Source: Lithospermum erythrorhizon (taxonomy: Eukaryota; Streptophyta; Magnoliopsida; Boraginales; Boraginaceae). From it: a DNA stretch of 64,000 nucleotides. Below, piece after piece: positions 34,571-47,260 of the stretch; position 1 is the stretch's first letter; the number at the start of each line of letters is the position of its first letter. Under the pieces are notes generated by a model that worked only from the letters and a program-made list of their open reading frames with translations, had not been told where the DNA came from and ran no database searches. The translations under genes were made by a program, and so were the position numbers. The stretch lies in assembly GCA_019722365.1 (NCBI GenBank), contig JADFUC010001923.1, forward strand, positions 62,001 through 126,000, written 5' to 3'.

Positions 34571-37500
34571 ATTTGGCCGAATCTGAAATTAGCATCTGTG
34601 TATGAATATACTAATGACCTGAGGTTATTTAGTTTAAGTAATTGGTTGAGGTAACCTACTATTGTCTTTAGTTAAATGTAATGCGTTCTTGGTTGAATCT
34701 GGGCATAATAGACTTTAGTACCTACGCATGTGCTACATGGTGGTTGATAACCTATTATCTTGATTCGAAATGTATGCAGGTGTTCTTTATTTGAGTCGAG
34801 TATAGTAGATCTTGATGCTTGTCGTTTGTAGAAGATTTGGAAAATACGGATATTATATTTTACAATTCATTTTGTAAATACGTATGGATTGTTTGAACTT
34901 CTGACATTTTGACATTTATTTTAGTTACATATTTTCTACGACTATGTTTGGCATATTAAGTTTAATATTTTATTCACCGTTCGTTAGACCAAAACTAAAT
35001 GCGTGACTTTGTAATGTGAAATAAAATAGAGACAGGAGAAATATAAATGACTTGTTGGAAACAAAGTGTTACAATAGCAGTCTTAATGACCGACTACTGA
35101 TCGGTTGTATGCTAATAGAGGATAAAAATTTAAATACCACAAACATTTAAGACTTGATTGATACATTGTTGATCGTTGCATGAACTTTGGTTCGAAGTGA
35201 ACAAAGTCACGTGATGATTGAAGGATAATTAATTTTATTCAATCAAAGGTATTGATGCTATAAAAGACCAATGTAATGCGTATTGTCTCTTAGCATGCAA
35301 CAAGCTTAAATAATAAATAGTTTGATCTCTTTTTTATAACTCGATTGAGAGAAACTGACGAATGATCTTGATGTTGTCATATCTACATCTGGGGACATGT
35401 GATTGGGTATTTAATTTCTTTAACATGATGAGCATGGTTATGAATTGTGATATGAAACAAAGGCATGGTACATGTGGCAAATAGCCGAAGTTATCTGTTC
35501 GTTTCTCCGTCACTTGTGGGATGAATGAACATGGAACTATAAGTTGAAGTGTGATTGACCATTATTTCGAACTTCAAAGCATAGAAAGAAGGATTTTAAG
35601 TAACATTTAGGAGATTGAAAGAGAGAGATTTGATAAATGCATTATACCGAATAATTTTGTTGTCAAAACTGTAATATCTTGGCTAAAATTGCGCTGGTTT
35701 TGACTCGCATGATTTAATAATGTATAGGCCAAGTATAACAATAGTTGGAAGATAAGATACAAAAGAAAGTTATCGAGCTCTTGTGTGACGTGGCGGCTAC
35801 ATTTATAAAATGATTTTAAATCATATTGAAGGTGGTTGGGATTACAAAAACTATTTTCTTTGCACTTGTAAAGAGTAGAAGTGAATGTCATGTTTGACAT
35901 GCACATTTTCATATCGGTGATTACGTTGAGGGAACATTTACACTCTTCACTTTAAAAGGACATCTTGAACAACCAAACGATTGAATAATACTTATGGATA
36001 ATGACTACAAAGAGCAGGACTTAGGTATAATCTTGAAAAGATGAACTAAATTAACTCTTCTGAACTTAGTGCCGAGGTTATTTAGTCTAAATTAAGTTTG
36101 TATGTTTACATACAAGTTAATTAAAGATTTGAGTTATTGAATGAGTACGTCGGAATTGATAAGGGTATGGAAGGACATGGAATACTATCGAGTTAAAGTC
36201 AGTATCATCGATATAAGTAATATATATCATCCATGAGAATGAGACATCGTTCAATCTTAAAACATACTTGTTGAGATACGTAATTAAGGAATTGTGTGTT
36301 TAATGGTTAAAACACAAATGGATGAGATCTTTCAATTTTATATACGAATAATTTCATTTCTAACAGCAGATGTGTCATTAGTTGGGTAATCTAGTAAGGA
36401 TTGTTTATAACGTGGAAACACAAAAGTGATAATTTCACATATTAAAGATTTCACACTTCTTTAAATTAATTCATATTCAATTTGTGAGACAACTCAAGAG
36501 TTGTGTTTGATAAACAAACTTTAAGAAAACGTCTCGTATAGGATAAGTTAGTATTATGTCGACATGGTAGATATAAACAACTCGGATCGGAGTTGAGTAT
36601 TGAATCATTTTGTACATAAACTTGAGAGAAGGGAAGGTAGTATTTATTTTCATCATTATAGTATTATTACTTGATTTATTGTACGTATAGAGTCTTCTAT
36701 GAGAGAAACAAAATGAGTGGAAATAAATATGTGACTTGAATGCGTTCAAGTGGCTCTGGCTAGGAATACCCGATCGATATTAGAACCACTTGGTTATATC
36801 AAGGAGTATCACTCTTGATGCATTTAAAAGCTAAATGTAGTGATACAAATGACAACATGAATAAAAGTATGCTCCTAATAAATAACTTGAGGTCATTTAA
36901 GTAAAATAAGATGTGAATACACTAGGTTGTAGCGAGTATAAAATTTCTATTTTATGTACGGATGTTTTTTCTACATCGGTAAATTTCGTTATGTCTTTTA
37001 CCTGGATGGTGAATCATCAAAATAATAAATGTATTCTCATTAAATGAGCAATCATTTATTCATGAATAGGCGTTTGTCGTACATTTAGTTTGAGAAACCA
37101 ATATTAAACATATTCGTTGGTTGGTATTATAAATGTTTATATCAAAGCTTTCTTATTCTTCTTATTCATGAGTTATGTAGCATTGTGGAATTACAACAAG
37201 TTATCAAAGAATGTTCTAAATGATCGATGATGATGGATACTTGACGTTATTATTAGAATTCATCTCGGCGAGAATATAAAGAAAGTTTCTATACTATTGG
37301 AATCTAAAGTTACAAACTTAAGATTAGTATAATGGAGTTAAATTTACCAAAGCTTTGATACTTGATGAAAATCAATAAGAATCAGTGATGAAGAACACTT
37401 GATTCCTTAAAGGTTAGTAGGGAGCATGGTATTTGCGTAAATGATGTTTATAAAACAAATGTTGAAAATCTTCCCCTCTGACCTTAAAGGGGTAAGTAGT

Positions 37501-39355
37501 GATTAGATTCTTGTGCATTTGTGAGCATTTATATATGTGTGACCACGTGCTATAATGAGTCACGATACCATGTGAACTGTATGATTTGCTTGATGTTAAG
37601 TTTAAGTTGTCATGAAGCTCGAGGTGATTGAAATCTATAATAGATTAAATTCTATAAATAGGCGATTCTCTCTTTATTAATGAGGAAGCTGCTTACTTTA
37701 GAGGTACAATCAGCTAGTAAGGGCCCTCGCGTAATGAGTGGTTGGGAAATCTATTCTGAGTAATGTAGTTCATCGTGTAATGCCTCGTCGAGGAGGTCGT
37801 GTGTTGTGCACCCTTGACTATGACGATACAATGATTCCATTGATTGGAATTGTGAAGTTTTACTAAAGGTATTCCATAGATTCGGAATCGCTTGGTAGTA
37901 ACTAGGGAATAGAGAATGTATAGTTACATGGAATGGATCAGTTGTTGATCTCGACACATGGCGAATATGATAAGCGACATTATGGTTATTACTAAAAGGC
38001 TAATGGCAAGATTTGATAATGGGGTGAAAGTCACAGTATGCTCGATGGGTAGAAGCTAAAAGGAAACTTGAGCTATTATTCTGTTTTGACAGTCGATCTG
38101 TTTTGTTGGTAATGTTGTTAAAAGATATGTATTCAATAAGACGGATGTGTTCTTGATTTGTGTTGTAAACCTGCAGGTAGAACCAGGAAGTGGTTGAAAC
38201 CCGTTTCCCGATCATAGTGGTCGCTGACTATGTCGGGGATAATCTTAGTCATTGATGATTCACTGGTTGAAGAATGATTTGATGAATGTAAAGAATTGCT
38301 TGTAAGTAGTATTCAATAAAGGATGTGATTATAATCACTATCCTTTTGCTTTAAATAATAACGGGAAATGACCTAAGAAGTCATCTGAAACTTATGGGAT
38401 CCATTGTATTAGTTTAAGCATTACATCTCGGGAGTTGAGATCGGCTTCCCTTGTGATTGACAGTTTGGTTTTCACTTGAGCAATGAAGGAGGCGAGCATT
38501 AAGCGAAGTTAGTGGGAGCTAGTTCATTCACTTTTAGAATAAGTTAAATAATTGATTAAAACAAAAAGTTCATTTTGTGTTTTAATCGATTGTTAACTAA
38601 AACTACGTGAATGCGTGATTAAATTCGTATAGTCATTATTTATTCGCGGGCCGTTGGAAATATATAATATACATGTATTATCCTCGATGAGTGAAAACTT
38701 AAATCACTGGGGTTATTTAATACTTTTACAGAGGAGCATGAATTGTTGATTACACCTCTTGAGCTTTTGAAACATAGGATAGCCAAAGGCCCAGTGGAAT
38801 CTTTGATAGTTAGAGCGTGGCGTCAAATGACTAACGGTGTTTTGATTAGTGATCGATATTGATCCGCGTTGGCAGCGAGATTTAGATCGATACAGTGAAG
38901 TACGCAGTCTATATTTGGGGATTGGTATGAGCAGAGAAAGCGAATTCATAGAAGATATGTATATATACGTGTCCTATGATATTTGTTTAAAATTTTAGGT
39001 TGACGATTCTTAGACCTACGATATAACTACTGTGTTATATAAGCTCTTGTGTGCTTTGACTATAATGACGTCGCCTTAAGCGAGGATTATAGCGGCATAT
39101 GTTGGTCATGCCGATAAATACTCTTGATAGATATTGATATATTGGGGAGGATTTATCGATCATGATATCGAGGAAGATCTCGAGACCTCTCACCAACGTT
39201 GAGTCTTGATTGGTTTTATAAGAGCGTCGTAAATGCTTATTCGATTCATACTCGAGTAAAGAAAAGTTGTAGGTGTTTCATGACACCTTCTTATGGTTAA
39301 TACGACTAGAGATCGCGTGATAAAGGTGTAAGGTAATGTCCAAGGGTAAGTGGAG
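34571..39355 (+). mobile_element. Decayed Gypsy-like internal region
   Basis: Most of the 4.8 kb has no open frame. The best signal is near 38760-38900: degraded reading of lelLKH-x-IAKGPVESL then NGV-LIS-x-x-DPRW, comparable to the Gypsy integrase core segment (HG-x-P-x-S-I-V-S-D-R-D-P-R-F). Together with the upstream primer-binding-like site this points to a Gypsy element in plus orientation. Indels are so frequent that domain borders cannot be drawn. Because it lies between Copia-type LTRs C and D, nesting or loss of the original interior is implied. Confidence 0.4.
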
Positions 39356-40377
39356 TGTTAAATCGATAGAATTGATTTCCGCATTATACTTACAGTTAAA
39401 ACCCAATTGTGTATCGGTCATTTTACCGGGTTGGTTAAAATATAGTTCTTTGGAACTTGGTGTTCACCTTAAATGGTGTATATTACTAGTTTGGGTTCTC
39501 GTGATAATTTGGGTTATGACGGTGCAGTCTTGCTGTTAATCGTTATAATAATAGTAATTGAATTCGATTATTATTATTATCTGACTTACTATTATCTGAG
39601 CCTAGAAGGTCACAGCACATACAGTGATGTCGAATTATATTTCATGCATGAGAGTCACGCGAGACATATATATATTGAGAGATGTATCTCTCCATATTTA
39701 TATATTTGATAAATATATATTGATGAACATCGGTGGTTAAACTTTCAAGTTTAATCAATTACTTGATGAGAACTGATGAATAACTTGATATAAGTTATTC
39801 GATAGTGGCTTCGTTGGTATTTTAATTGACATTATTAAGTTAATTAAAATGGAACAGCACAAACAGTAACTCATTATTTGATTAGAAGCCATAACGGTCT
39901 AGATAAGTGCGAGTTAAGCGATTTGTTATGAGGTTAGCAACGGGTGAAGTGGAAAATGGTATTTAAAGAGGAAGAGACAAGGGTTTTCATTTCAAGAAGA
40001 AAAAAAACCTTACCTCACTTTATTCAGGAAAACGCCCCTTAAGAAATGGAGAGAATTCTCTTCAGCAGATTTTTTAATTAAACTTCTAGCGAGTTCAAAG
40101 ATACAGTTCGATTCCCTCACTGGTGTGTGCAATCTAGAGGACATCGTTTGGTGTTGGACAAGCAATTGGAGAGGTTTCTCAAAGGGGCATTCACGTTAGG
40201 CATCTTAACTGAGGTTGGTTTTCACATTTAATGCTTCCTTATGAAGAATGTAAGAACTGCTTTTATTCATAATTATGTAAATTTATGTGTTTTTAGATTA
40301 ATATACATTATTTTGAGGATCAGGGATGTATGAATTGGTGTTTAATGCTTAAATATAATTAAATCTTAGGTCTAACA
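39356..40377 (+). repeat. Copia-type LTR, copy D
   Basis: Best-preserved copy, 1022 bp, with TGTTA at 39356 and TCTAACA ending at 40377, a perfect short terminal inverted repeat. Shared blocks include tatattactagtttgggttc near 39479, a TATA-like tatttaaagag near 39960, agaggacatcg near 40135 and ttttagattaatatacatta near 40291. No 5-bp target duplication is visible (ggag/TGTTA versus TAACA/tagca). The adjoining tagcagcctag at 40378 may be another decayed primer-binding site. Confidence 0.65.
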
Positions 40378-41851
40378 TAGCAGCCTAGTGTTGTCAAATC
40401 ATATTGGCATTACAATTCCTCGTTTAACTGCTTCGAGGGAGGAGGCGTCGAGAAGAGAATATGGGGTGGAGGAGAGGGAATTCTTGACTTCTAAAAGTCA
40501 AGAAAGAAGACCTGAAACAAATGAGCAAGAAATTATGAGAAGGGGGGGTGATCTCGCTGTTATAGGCAACTCCTTGGGTCAGAGGATGGACTTCACAAAA
40601 TCCTCATTACTGCAAATCCTTGGTTCGGCCATCCCCCGCTTAAGTCGAAGATTGGTTTTTTATTAGAATGTTTCATTACGTGTTTGACTTTTGGGCAGGA
40701 AAGTTATAGCCATTTTTATTAGTTAGGTTTTGTTTGTTTGTGTGAGCTTTCTTGGGGCCGGATCGACAAGAGTAATATATTAATGGACAATATTAACCGA
40801 TTATTATGTTAATATATATATATATATTATGAGCGGACCTAGTAAGCCACCCGTAACCCTAATATCGATGTAGGTAAATCCTAAATATTAATGGTCCAAC
40901 AATTAATATATCTTTGCACTTATAGTCTTGAATGATTCGTCGGTTTGTCTGATCAAATTATCTGACAGGATATTTTCATGATATCACAGTACCCTAATAA
41001 TTCAAAAAATTATACCCTTTTTTTAAATAGTTGGATCGGGTTTTTTTTAGGCGAAAATGTGATTTTAGGAGGCAATTTATGAAACTAAATTATGACGATT
41101 TGAAACAATAATATGAAGTAATGGGGTTAATTTGAAACTAATACACGATGGCTCTGAGGAAACAAAGAAATTAAGCCTTTCATTTTTATTTTTAAAATGA
41201 AGTCAACCCTAATACAAAAATCACAAAGCAAAAAAAAATGTTTACAGTATGTAAAATGGTTTAATAACAAGATCTGTTTTTTCGACTTTCAATGACTTGA
41301 AATGATTTTTCTCTTTGAGGCAATCACAAAGCAAAAAAAATTATTTTCTAAGACCGTAAAATATGGTTTTATATGAACACACTTTTTTTAGCCCACGACA
41401 CTTCACGTCAATTTTCTCTTCTACGGCAAAATTTTCAAACAGGTGTTTCAACATATTTTCACTTTTGTAATTTACTATTCCTATACTATTCAAGTTCTAG
41501 CAATGTTGTATTTTATGAAGTGTTGCAAGATTGCAACGGCATAAAACATGTTTCACCTCTTTATTTTTCAATTTTATGAAGACATGTGGCAATTATCTCA
41601 TATTGGTTATTTCTCCCAAAATTGCATTCTTCTAAAATAGATTTGGACAAGCCCAATTAGGGGTTGAGGTATAGAGATTGAATGAATTATTTTAATGTCA
41701 TGCTACTAAAAAAATGAGATCCAACTTGCTATGAGGCTATGATTAGATGATTAACAAATTTTTTCAATAAAAAAATTAACTTTATTTAAAAGTATGTATT
41801 TGATGATTAGATGTGATAATATATTTAAAAATATATATCATATACAGTTCT
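40378..41851. other. Intergenic stretch, no supported gene
   Basis: The 92-codon plus frame at 40388-40666 is Arg/Glu-rich but resembles no family I know, and could be retroelement gag leader. From 40700 onward the DNA is AT-rich with an (AT)n run near 40813 and nothing else assignable. Confidence 0.4.
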
Positions 41852-42085
41852 ACTCCTTTCGGATGTTTTTACTTGTCATTTTAGAGTTATACACATAAAT
41901 TAAGAAGAAGAAAGAAAATGTTATATGAAATGCATTTGAAAATATAAAATGAAACAATTAATTAAAAGCTATATGATTTGGTTGTTAGTTGATAATTTAT
42001 TTAAGAAAAGTAGTTGAAAAGTATATTGAGAATGTAAAAATGTAACTTTTTATACTAGGATGACAAGTAAAAAGATCTAAATTTT
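41852..42085. mobile_element. MITE-like inverted-repeat element
   Basis: Left end ctcctttcggatgtttttac then ttgtcattttag (41852-41884). Right end ctaggatgacaagtaaaaag then atctaaattttt (42056-42087). The reverse complement of the right end matches the left over most of about 28 bases (core tttttacttgtcat). The interior is about 170 bp of AT-rich, non-coding DNA. Size and end type fit a Stowaway/mariner-like MITE. Confidence 0.55.
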
Positions 42086-42708
42086 TAAAGCTATAATGAC
42101 AAGTAATTTTATGGGATGGGTATGATTAAAATAAAATTAATATGTGAGATATGTTGAGGTGGAGAAGAAATAAAATAGTAAAAGTTAACAAATTGTGTAT
42201 ATAAACTATAAAGTAAAATTTTTGACAAAACATACATTGTAGTTGATGAATAGTATAAATGGTGTGTTGTATATGATTGGCATGTTGAGAGTTGTGAAAA
42301 ACTTGAGGGACTATAACACATATATGTAGAGTGATCCCAATAATTCAATAATGATCATTTCTCGCTCTGATGGTTTATTTAGTAAGTTAAATACTAAATC
42401 GCATACTCCAGCTCTATTTTATTTAATATTATTTCTTATATTCTTTCTTTTCACATGAATATAATAATAACATTTATAATTAAATAAAAATAGTTCACAC
42501 TTCAATAATTTATTTTTTGATATTTTTTAAAAATAAAATTTATTTAATCATTTTCATGTTTTTAATCTGTGTTCTTAATTAAATGAGCTTTTGCTTGGAG
42601 ATTACATAAACAAGAGAAATGGCGATAGTAATTATAAAACAAAAGAAGGAATTAAAAATAACTTGGGAATAGTACAACATAAAGGTGAATTGAATTTTTG
42701 AGTGTTAA
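42086..42708. other. AT-rich stretch, no gene
   Basis: Only short chance frames. A second gacaagtaattttatggg block at 42099 suggests a further decayed end of the neighbouring MITE type. Confidence 0.4.
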
Positions 42709-44645
42709 TGTAATAACTTGATTAAATAAAAATTAATTTAAAATTTTAGGTCCGTTAATTTGAGATCCCAGGAGATAGTATAAAATAATTTAGATATTAT
42801 TTAAGTATTAAATTGTTTTGGGCAGATATCATTATAATTTTAGTAGTAATAATAGTAGACGATTCGAGGTTAAGTTAGATCGTTTGATGCTCGATTAGCT
42901 TAATTCAGACACAAACTTAAATGCGGTTTTAAATGACTTAGGAGTTAAATTAAATGCTGGCACTTATCGTCACGTAATATCACAAATACTCTTCCCGTTT
43001 CTTTCTTCCTTGAGATCCTTGGAGCACCAAAACCCAAAAATTCTTCAGTTTCTTAACTTTGTTCCATTATAAAGATCTTTAAAGGTTGTTTGTAAGACTT
43101 CTGACATCTTTCCTACGATTTGAGGTAAGAAAAAATAGGTTGGTTGATTTTTGAGGTTGACTTTTTACATAATTCAATTTTATGAGTAGATTCTAAGTTT
43201 GACCCCATGGATGCTACTCTGATGTATATAGAGTGATGAATTCATGACTTAAGTGTTGAGGATGTTATGAGTCGGGTTGACTTTTAAGGTTTCGTTTGAC
43301 TTTTTGGGTTGATATTTTTTAAATGTGCTTGAGCCTTGATATGATTATGTGATTATATTACATTGGCATTTGGTGTTACTTGAGTAAATGAACTCTTATA
43401 TTTTTTGATTTATGCTGGCATGTCGGCACTTTTGTTATGTTGTATTAACCGATTGAGTTTGATTCTGATTGTGAGATGTTTTAAGTTGTACTTGGATATT
43501 GTTTGGGAGTAAGTAATTAGTTGTGAAATTGATGGTTAGAGTTATGTGACTTTGAGTGACTTGGTACTCGAGTTTTACCTATGTTAGGATGATTAAAGGT
43601 TAGGTGACTCTCGGCTTCGCGCTTGCGGGATATAGGCAACGATTGGCACTTATCTTGGTATATATATGCGATGGGAGATCTGTTGCCACTTTACTATAAT
43701 AGCATTGTTGATGTTGGTATACTTAGGGTATAAGTCACGGTGGGAATCTATTATTAAACTTTTCTTTATGTGTTGTTGATGTTGGCGCTATCTTGATATA
43801 TGTGCGATGGAAGATCATGTCACTTTGTTTATGGGCGTTGTTGATGTTGGCCTTATACTCGGTATAGTCACGATTAGTTATTAGCGATTGCTCTATTCTA
43901 TGAGTAAGGCAGTTGAGTATAATACACATTAGAGAATTGGTATGTTTGTGGAGATGAGAGATGAAAGGTGATGACTAGAGTTATAGTCGTTATTTGAGTC
44001 TCTATGTTCATTACGGATGTTTGTACATGCCTTGTGGGGACCTTACATTATCTTGACATGTTATCTTGAACGCCTTTTGGAATGCTATTAATATGACTTT
44101 TATTAGGTAGTCTGGATATATATATGCGTATTTTATTCATGTTTGGGCTGTGCCGTATTTTTGTCTAGATTCAGTATGGTAAGTTCATACACCAATGTTA
44201 AGTGTTGCATTGTTTGGCCACCAGCTATGGGCATTTTCATTTGTGCGGGTTGAGCCCAATTTGGGGTTGAGCCGGGGAGGTACATTTGGAGAGTTTGTTC
44301 AGTGCATTGCGGTGAGAAAAATGAATTGGTGAGAGATCCTCATGATCTCATTTGATCGTAATTAATATTTTTTATTGTTGTCTTTATTTTTCAACTTGCT
44401 AGCGCTGTGGGCGTTTGTATTCTGATGCCTCTCGATTTATGGCACTTACTGCATTCATCTTTGGGATATATTTGTATATATATATATGGGTTGGTTGGAT
44501 GAACCTTATTTTGATGGTTTGTAAATTTTAAAAGCTGTTTATTTTGAAGATATTAATGGAAAAATCAAATTTTTGATAAACAGTAGTTTTTAAATTGAGT
44601 CGTCAAGTGATTTTAGTGACTACGGGGTTCGGGATTATAATGATT
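42709..44645 (+). repeat. GTTGAC-family LTR, plus copy
   Basis: Starts TGTAATAACTTG at 42709. It has gttgacttttt motifs at 43157-43310, the gtgactctcggcttcgcg/ggcacttatcttggtata region at 43600-43800, and an end near gactacggggttcggga (about 44620), which corresponds to the ctacggtgtcgag of the minus copies. It shares many blocks in the same order with 60283-62310. No tRNA primer site or protein domain is attached, so it may be solo. The repeated ggtgactct...cggttggcacttatcttg segment appears twice within about 150 bp (43640-43860), a local duplication. Confidence 0.55.
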
Positions 44646-46019
44646 ACTTTCTCCTTGGTAGATTCGTGATTAAAATGGATTTATTATTAGTATTCATTTT
44701 ACTAAAAAGATACTAAAAAAGAAAAAGAAAATATTATTGAAGGATACTAGAATAATTATATTGAAAAAAGAAGTTTGTTTAGATATTCAAATCAAATGAA
44801 TTGATATACATAATACAAAAATGATAAATTTTAGTAAAAAAAAAAATTATTTACTGTGCGTGTTTACCCTAAATAATTATGATGGTTGAAAGCAAAGAAT
44901 CCACAATGATCTGCATTTTTCCTTTCTAATGGTGCCTGACTACTAAGGAGAAGCTGACATGATTTTGAACTCCATTTAATTGGACATTTAAAAAAAAAAT
45001 TAATTATAACTGATGAGAATCGAGGCAGGAACATACATATTAGGCAATTCAATTCTTTGATGCTCCATGCATTCAGCACAATTAATTCATGGGTATTTAA
45101 AATCGTTAAGTGGTTAGATTCCACTCAACTTAAAAACATAATAGGTGGTATCATCGACTCCTATAAACAACACAAATTTGTAAGACTTTGTCATATTTAC
45201 TTCTATAATATTAAAAGCTATTCATGTTTTGCTCTATCTGGTATCTCAATATCTCCCTTTTCTTTGAATAGTGTGTCTCGAAAATCTACTAGCCTCTCAG
45301 AGCAACTAATAGTTTATCACTTCTCTATATTTTCTAATAATTATTTTACCTTACTTCTCAATTTTGTATATCTGATGGATTTGAGAAACTTGGTAAATCA
45401 CTTCTGTTCTTGACCACTAAGTTCTTGATTGAATTTTAGAAAATATTTTTGTCCTTGTTTCAATTTTATGTATTTCATGTTACATCAGTGATAATTAAAG
45501 CTGAATCTACTAAAATACTCCTCTAAATTCTTCTTTTCTTCCTTCTTTATATCTTTTTTAAATCGATTTTTTGTTTTTAAATTCTACTTGTTTCTAGCGT
45601 AGAAAATAGTAATTTTACCGTTTTTAATGTATTTTTTATTTCACTTTTAACATTAAATTATCAGCCTTAGAATTATGAAGGCCATGAATAATTTTCACCA
45701 ATTATAATTCTACGTTTTGATACTCTTTTTGATTCTTTTTAATTTTTTTTTAATTTATGTATGTGAATGGTTAGACAATTAAAAGAGAACGGAAGAGAAC
45801 GGAGGAAGTATAAGATATAGAGGATAGCCATAATTTGAAGCTTTTATTTAGCATTTCTTTATTTGAATTTGGTGCATTTATTTGTATGTAAATGGAATCT
45901 GAAATTGATACTTGGTTGAATGAACAAGTTGTTGAAACAAGTTCTTCTAGTGTTCTATGAAATGATTAAGAAATAGCTATCTTTATTGATTTAATGGATG
46001 AAGAAGTAAAAAAAGAATG
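44646..46019. other. Intergenic stretch, no gene
   Basis: AT-rich. The 118-codon plus frame at 45057-45413 is Phe/Ile/Asn-rich with no motif, as expected by chance. Near 45775-45812 the string gaacggaagagaacggagga followed by agtat resembles one MITE end, but I could not find its partner. Confidence 0.4.
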
Positions 46020-47070
46020 ATAGGCGTACCTCTACTTTCTCAAAACCAAATTGGCACTTTATTCAAGCTCGGATGAAAGATTTAACTGATTATCCTTAAA
46101 CGGATTGAGAAATAAGTTCAATATGTTGAGGAACACCTACAGGTCTTTCAAGAGTTTACTAGCATAAACATGTGTCACAACAACACCTGGGAGATGGAAA
46201 GTTTATGCGGAGGAAAAAACTTGATACATACTTTATGCGGTAAGTCTTTTCTAAATAACATTGTAAACAACAGATAGTGGTAGGTTATAATGAAGAATCA
46301 AATTTTAGGCAACTTATATATTTAGTCCTAGGATGTTAAGTTTCGGCTCTACCATATTTAGTCCACCTTGACATAAGTTGTGTTAGTATCTTTATATGTT
46401 TATAAGTGGGCTGCCTCAACATAGTATGTTTGGTCCAACATGACATAAACTTTGTCTTGGCATGTCTATAAGATCTGTTAGTAGGTCATGATAGTTGAAC
46501 ATACTTTACATCTGTTTGGGAAATACTACCTTTTAGTGTTCAATGGTTCCAGGTTACAAATGGTTTCATTTTAGCATGGAACAATATGGTTCCAGGTTAT
46601 TTTATGTATTCTAATAGTTATTTATTTCACATGGTTTCAAATTAACAAAAATGCCACAAAAAAAATTTGAAAAAATGATCATAATATGACAAGTTATGCA
46701 ACATATATGGGCACACAACGCTACAAGAGAACATATCCATCCATCCACAAAGCTTCCATCTGATGATGAAAAAGAGGGGTCATGCTATTCAGACTTCGAT
46801 TTAACAAAGGAAAAAGAGTGCAATGACAATGACTGCAGTTCTATGACAACTTGTAAAAGGAAAAGATCAAGTTATTGTAAGAGGCATGTGAGGAAAGAGA
46901 GTATAGGGAGCACTCTCATGAAGATTATGAATGCATTTGTTGAGAGTTCTACCAAGAGATCTACATTGGTGAACCAATATTTGTTAGCTAGTTGTGAATC
47001 GAATTGCGAGCCTAGGATCTTCTTGAACATTCCACTCATTAGAAAAATAGGAGTAGTTATTTATTCGTGA
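46020..47070 (+). pseudogene. Decayed Myb/SANT-like (Harbinger-associated) gene
   Basis: The first part (about 46020-46240, two frames) reads like the Myb/SANT-like domain of plant PIF/Harbinger-associated proteins: a TW-like start, SKPNWHFIQARMKDLT, then GLRNKFNMLRNTYRSFKSLL. In the family this is F-x-x-x-QLKNKFDTLR-x-x-Y-x-x-W-x-x-L. An open 124-codon frame at 46696-47070 supplies the C-terminal half: acidic linker, a basic KRKRSS cluster, then KESIGSTLMKIMNAFVESS, typical of the helix that follows. About 450 bp between them is not coding, so the gene is interrupted. No DDE transposase is nearby. Confidence 0.5.
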
Positions 47071-47157
47071 TTAACAAATAGTTTAATGGATGTAGAGTGT
47101 CATAGTAACCTACTTATAAGTTACATTTATACATGAGATAAAATGGATGTAGAGTGC

Positions 47158-47260
47158 CACTGACCTTTTGTATGTAATGGTCACCACTGACCTTTTGTAT
47201 GGAGTGGCCACCATTGATTTTTTCTATGTAATGCCACCGACCTTTTGGGATGTTTGAATG
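47158..47260 (+). repeat. Short minisatellite, about 26-bp unit
   Basis: Units beginning ccactgaccttttgtatg occur at 47158 and 47184, followed by diverged units at about 47211 (ccattgattttttctatg) and 47234 (ccaccgaccttttggga). Unit length is 23-27 bp. A single further match (ttactgaccttttg) occurs at 47306. Confidence 0.6.

Noticed and set aside
40813..40830. (AT)n run as a regulatory element
   Set aside because: A simple repeat with no further support.
45057..45413. 118-codon frame
   Set aside because: Same AT-driven composition, with no splice partner or motif.
45775..45812. MITE-like end with gaacggaagagaacggagga
   Set aside because: No matching inverted end was found within 400 bp upstream, so no element can be drawn.
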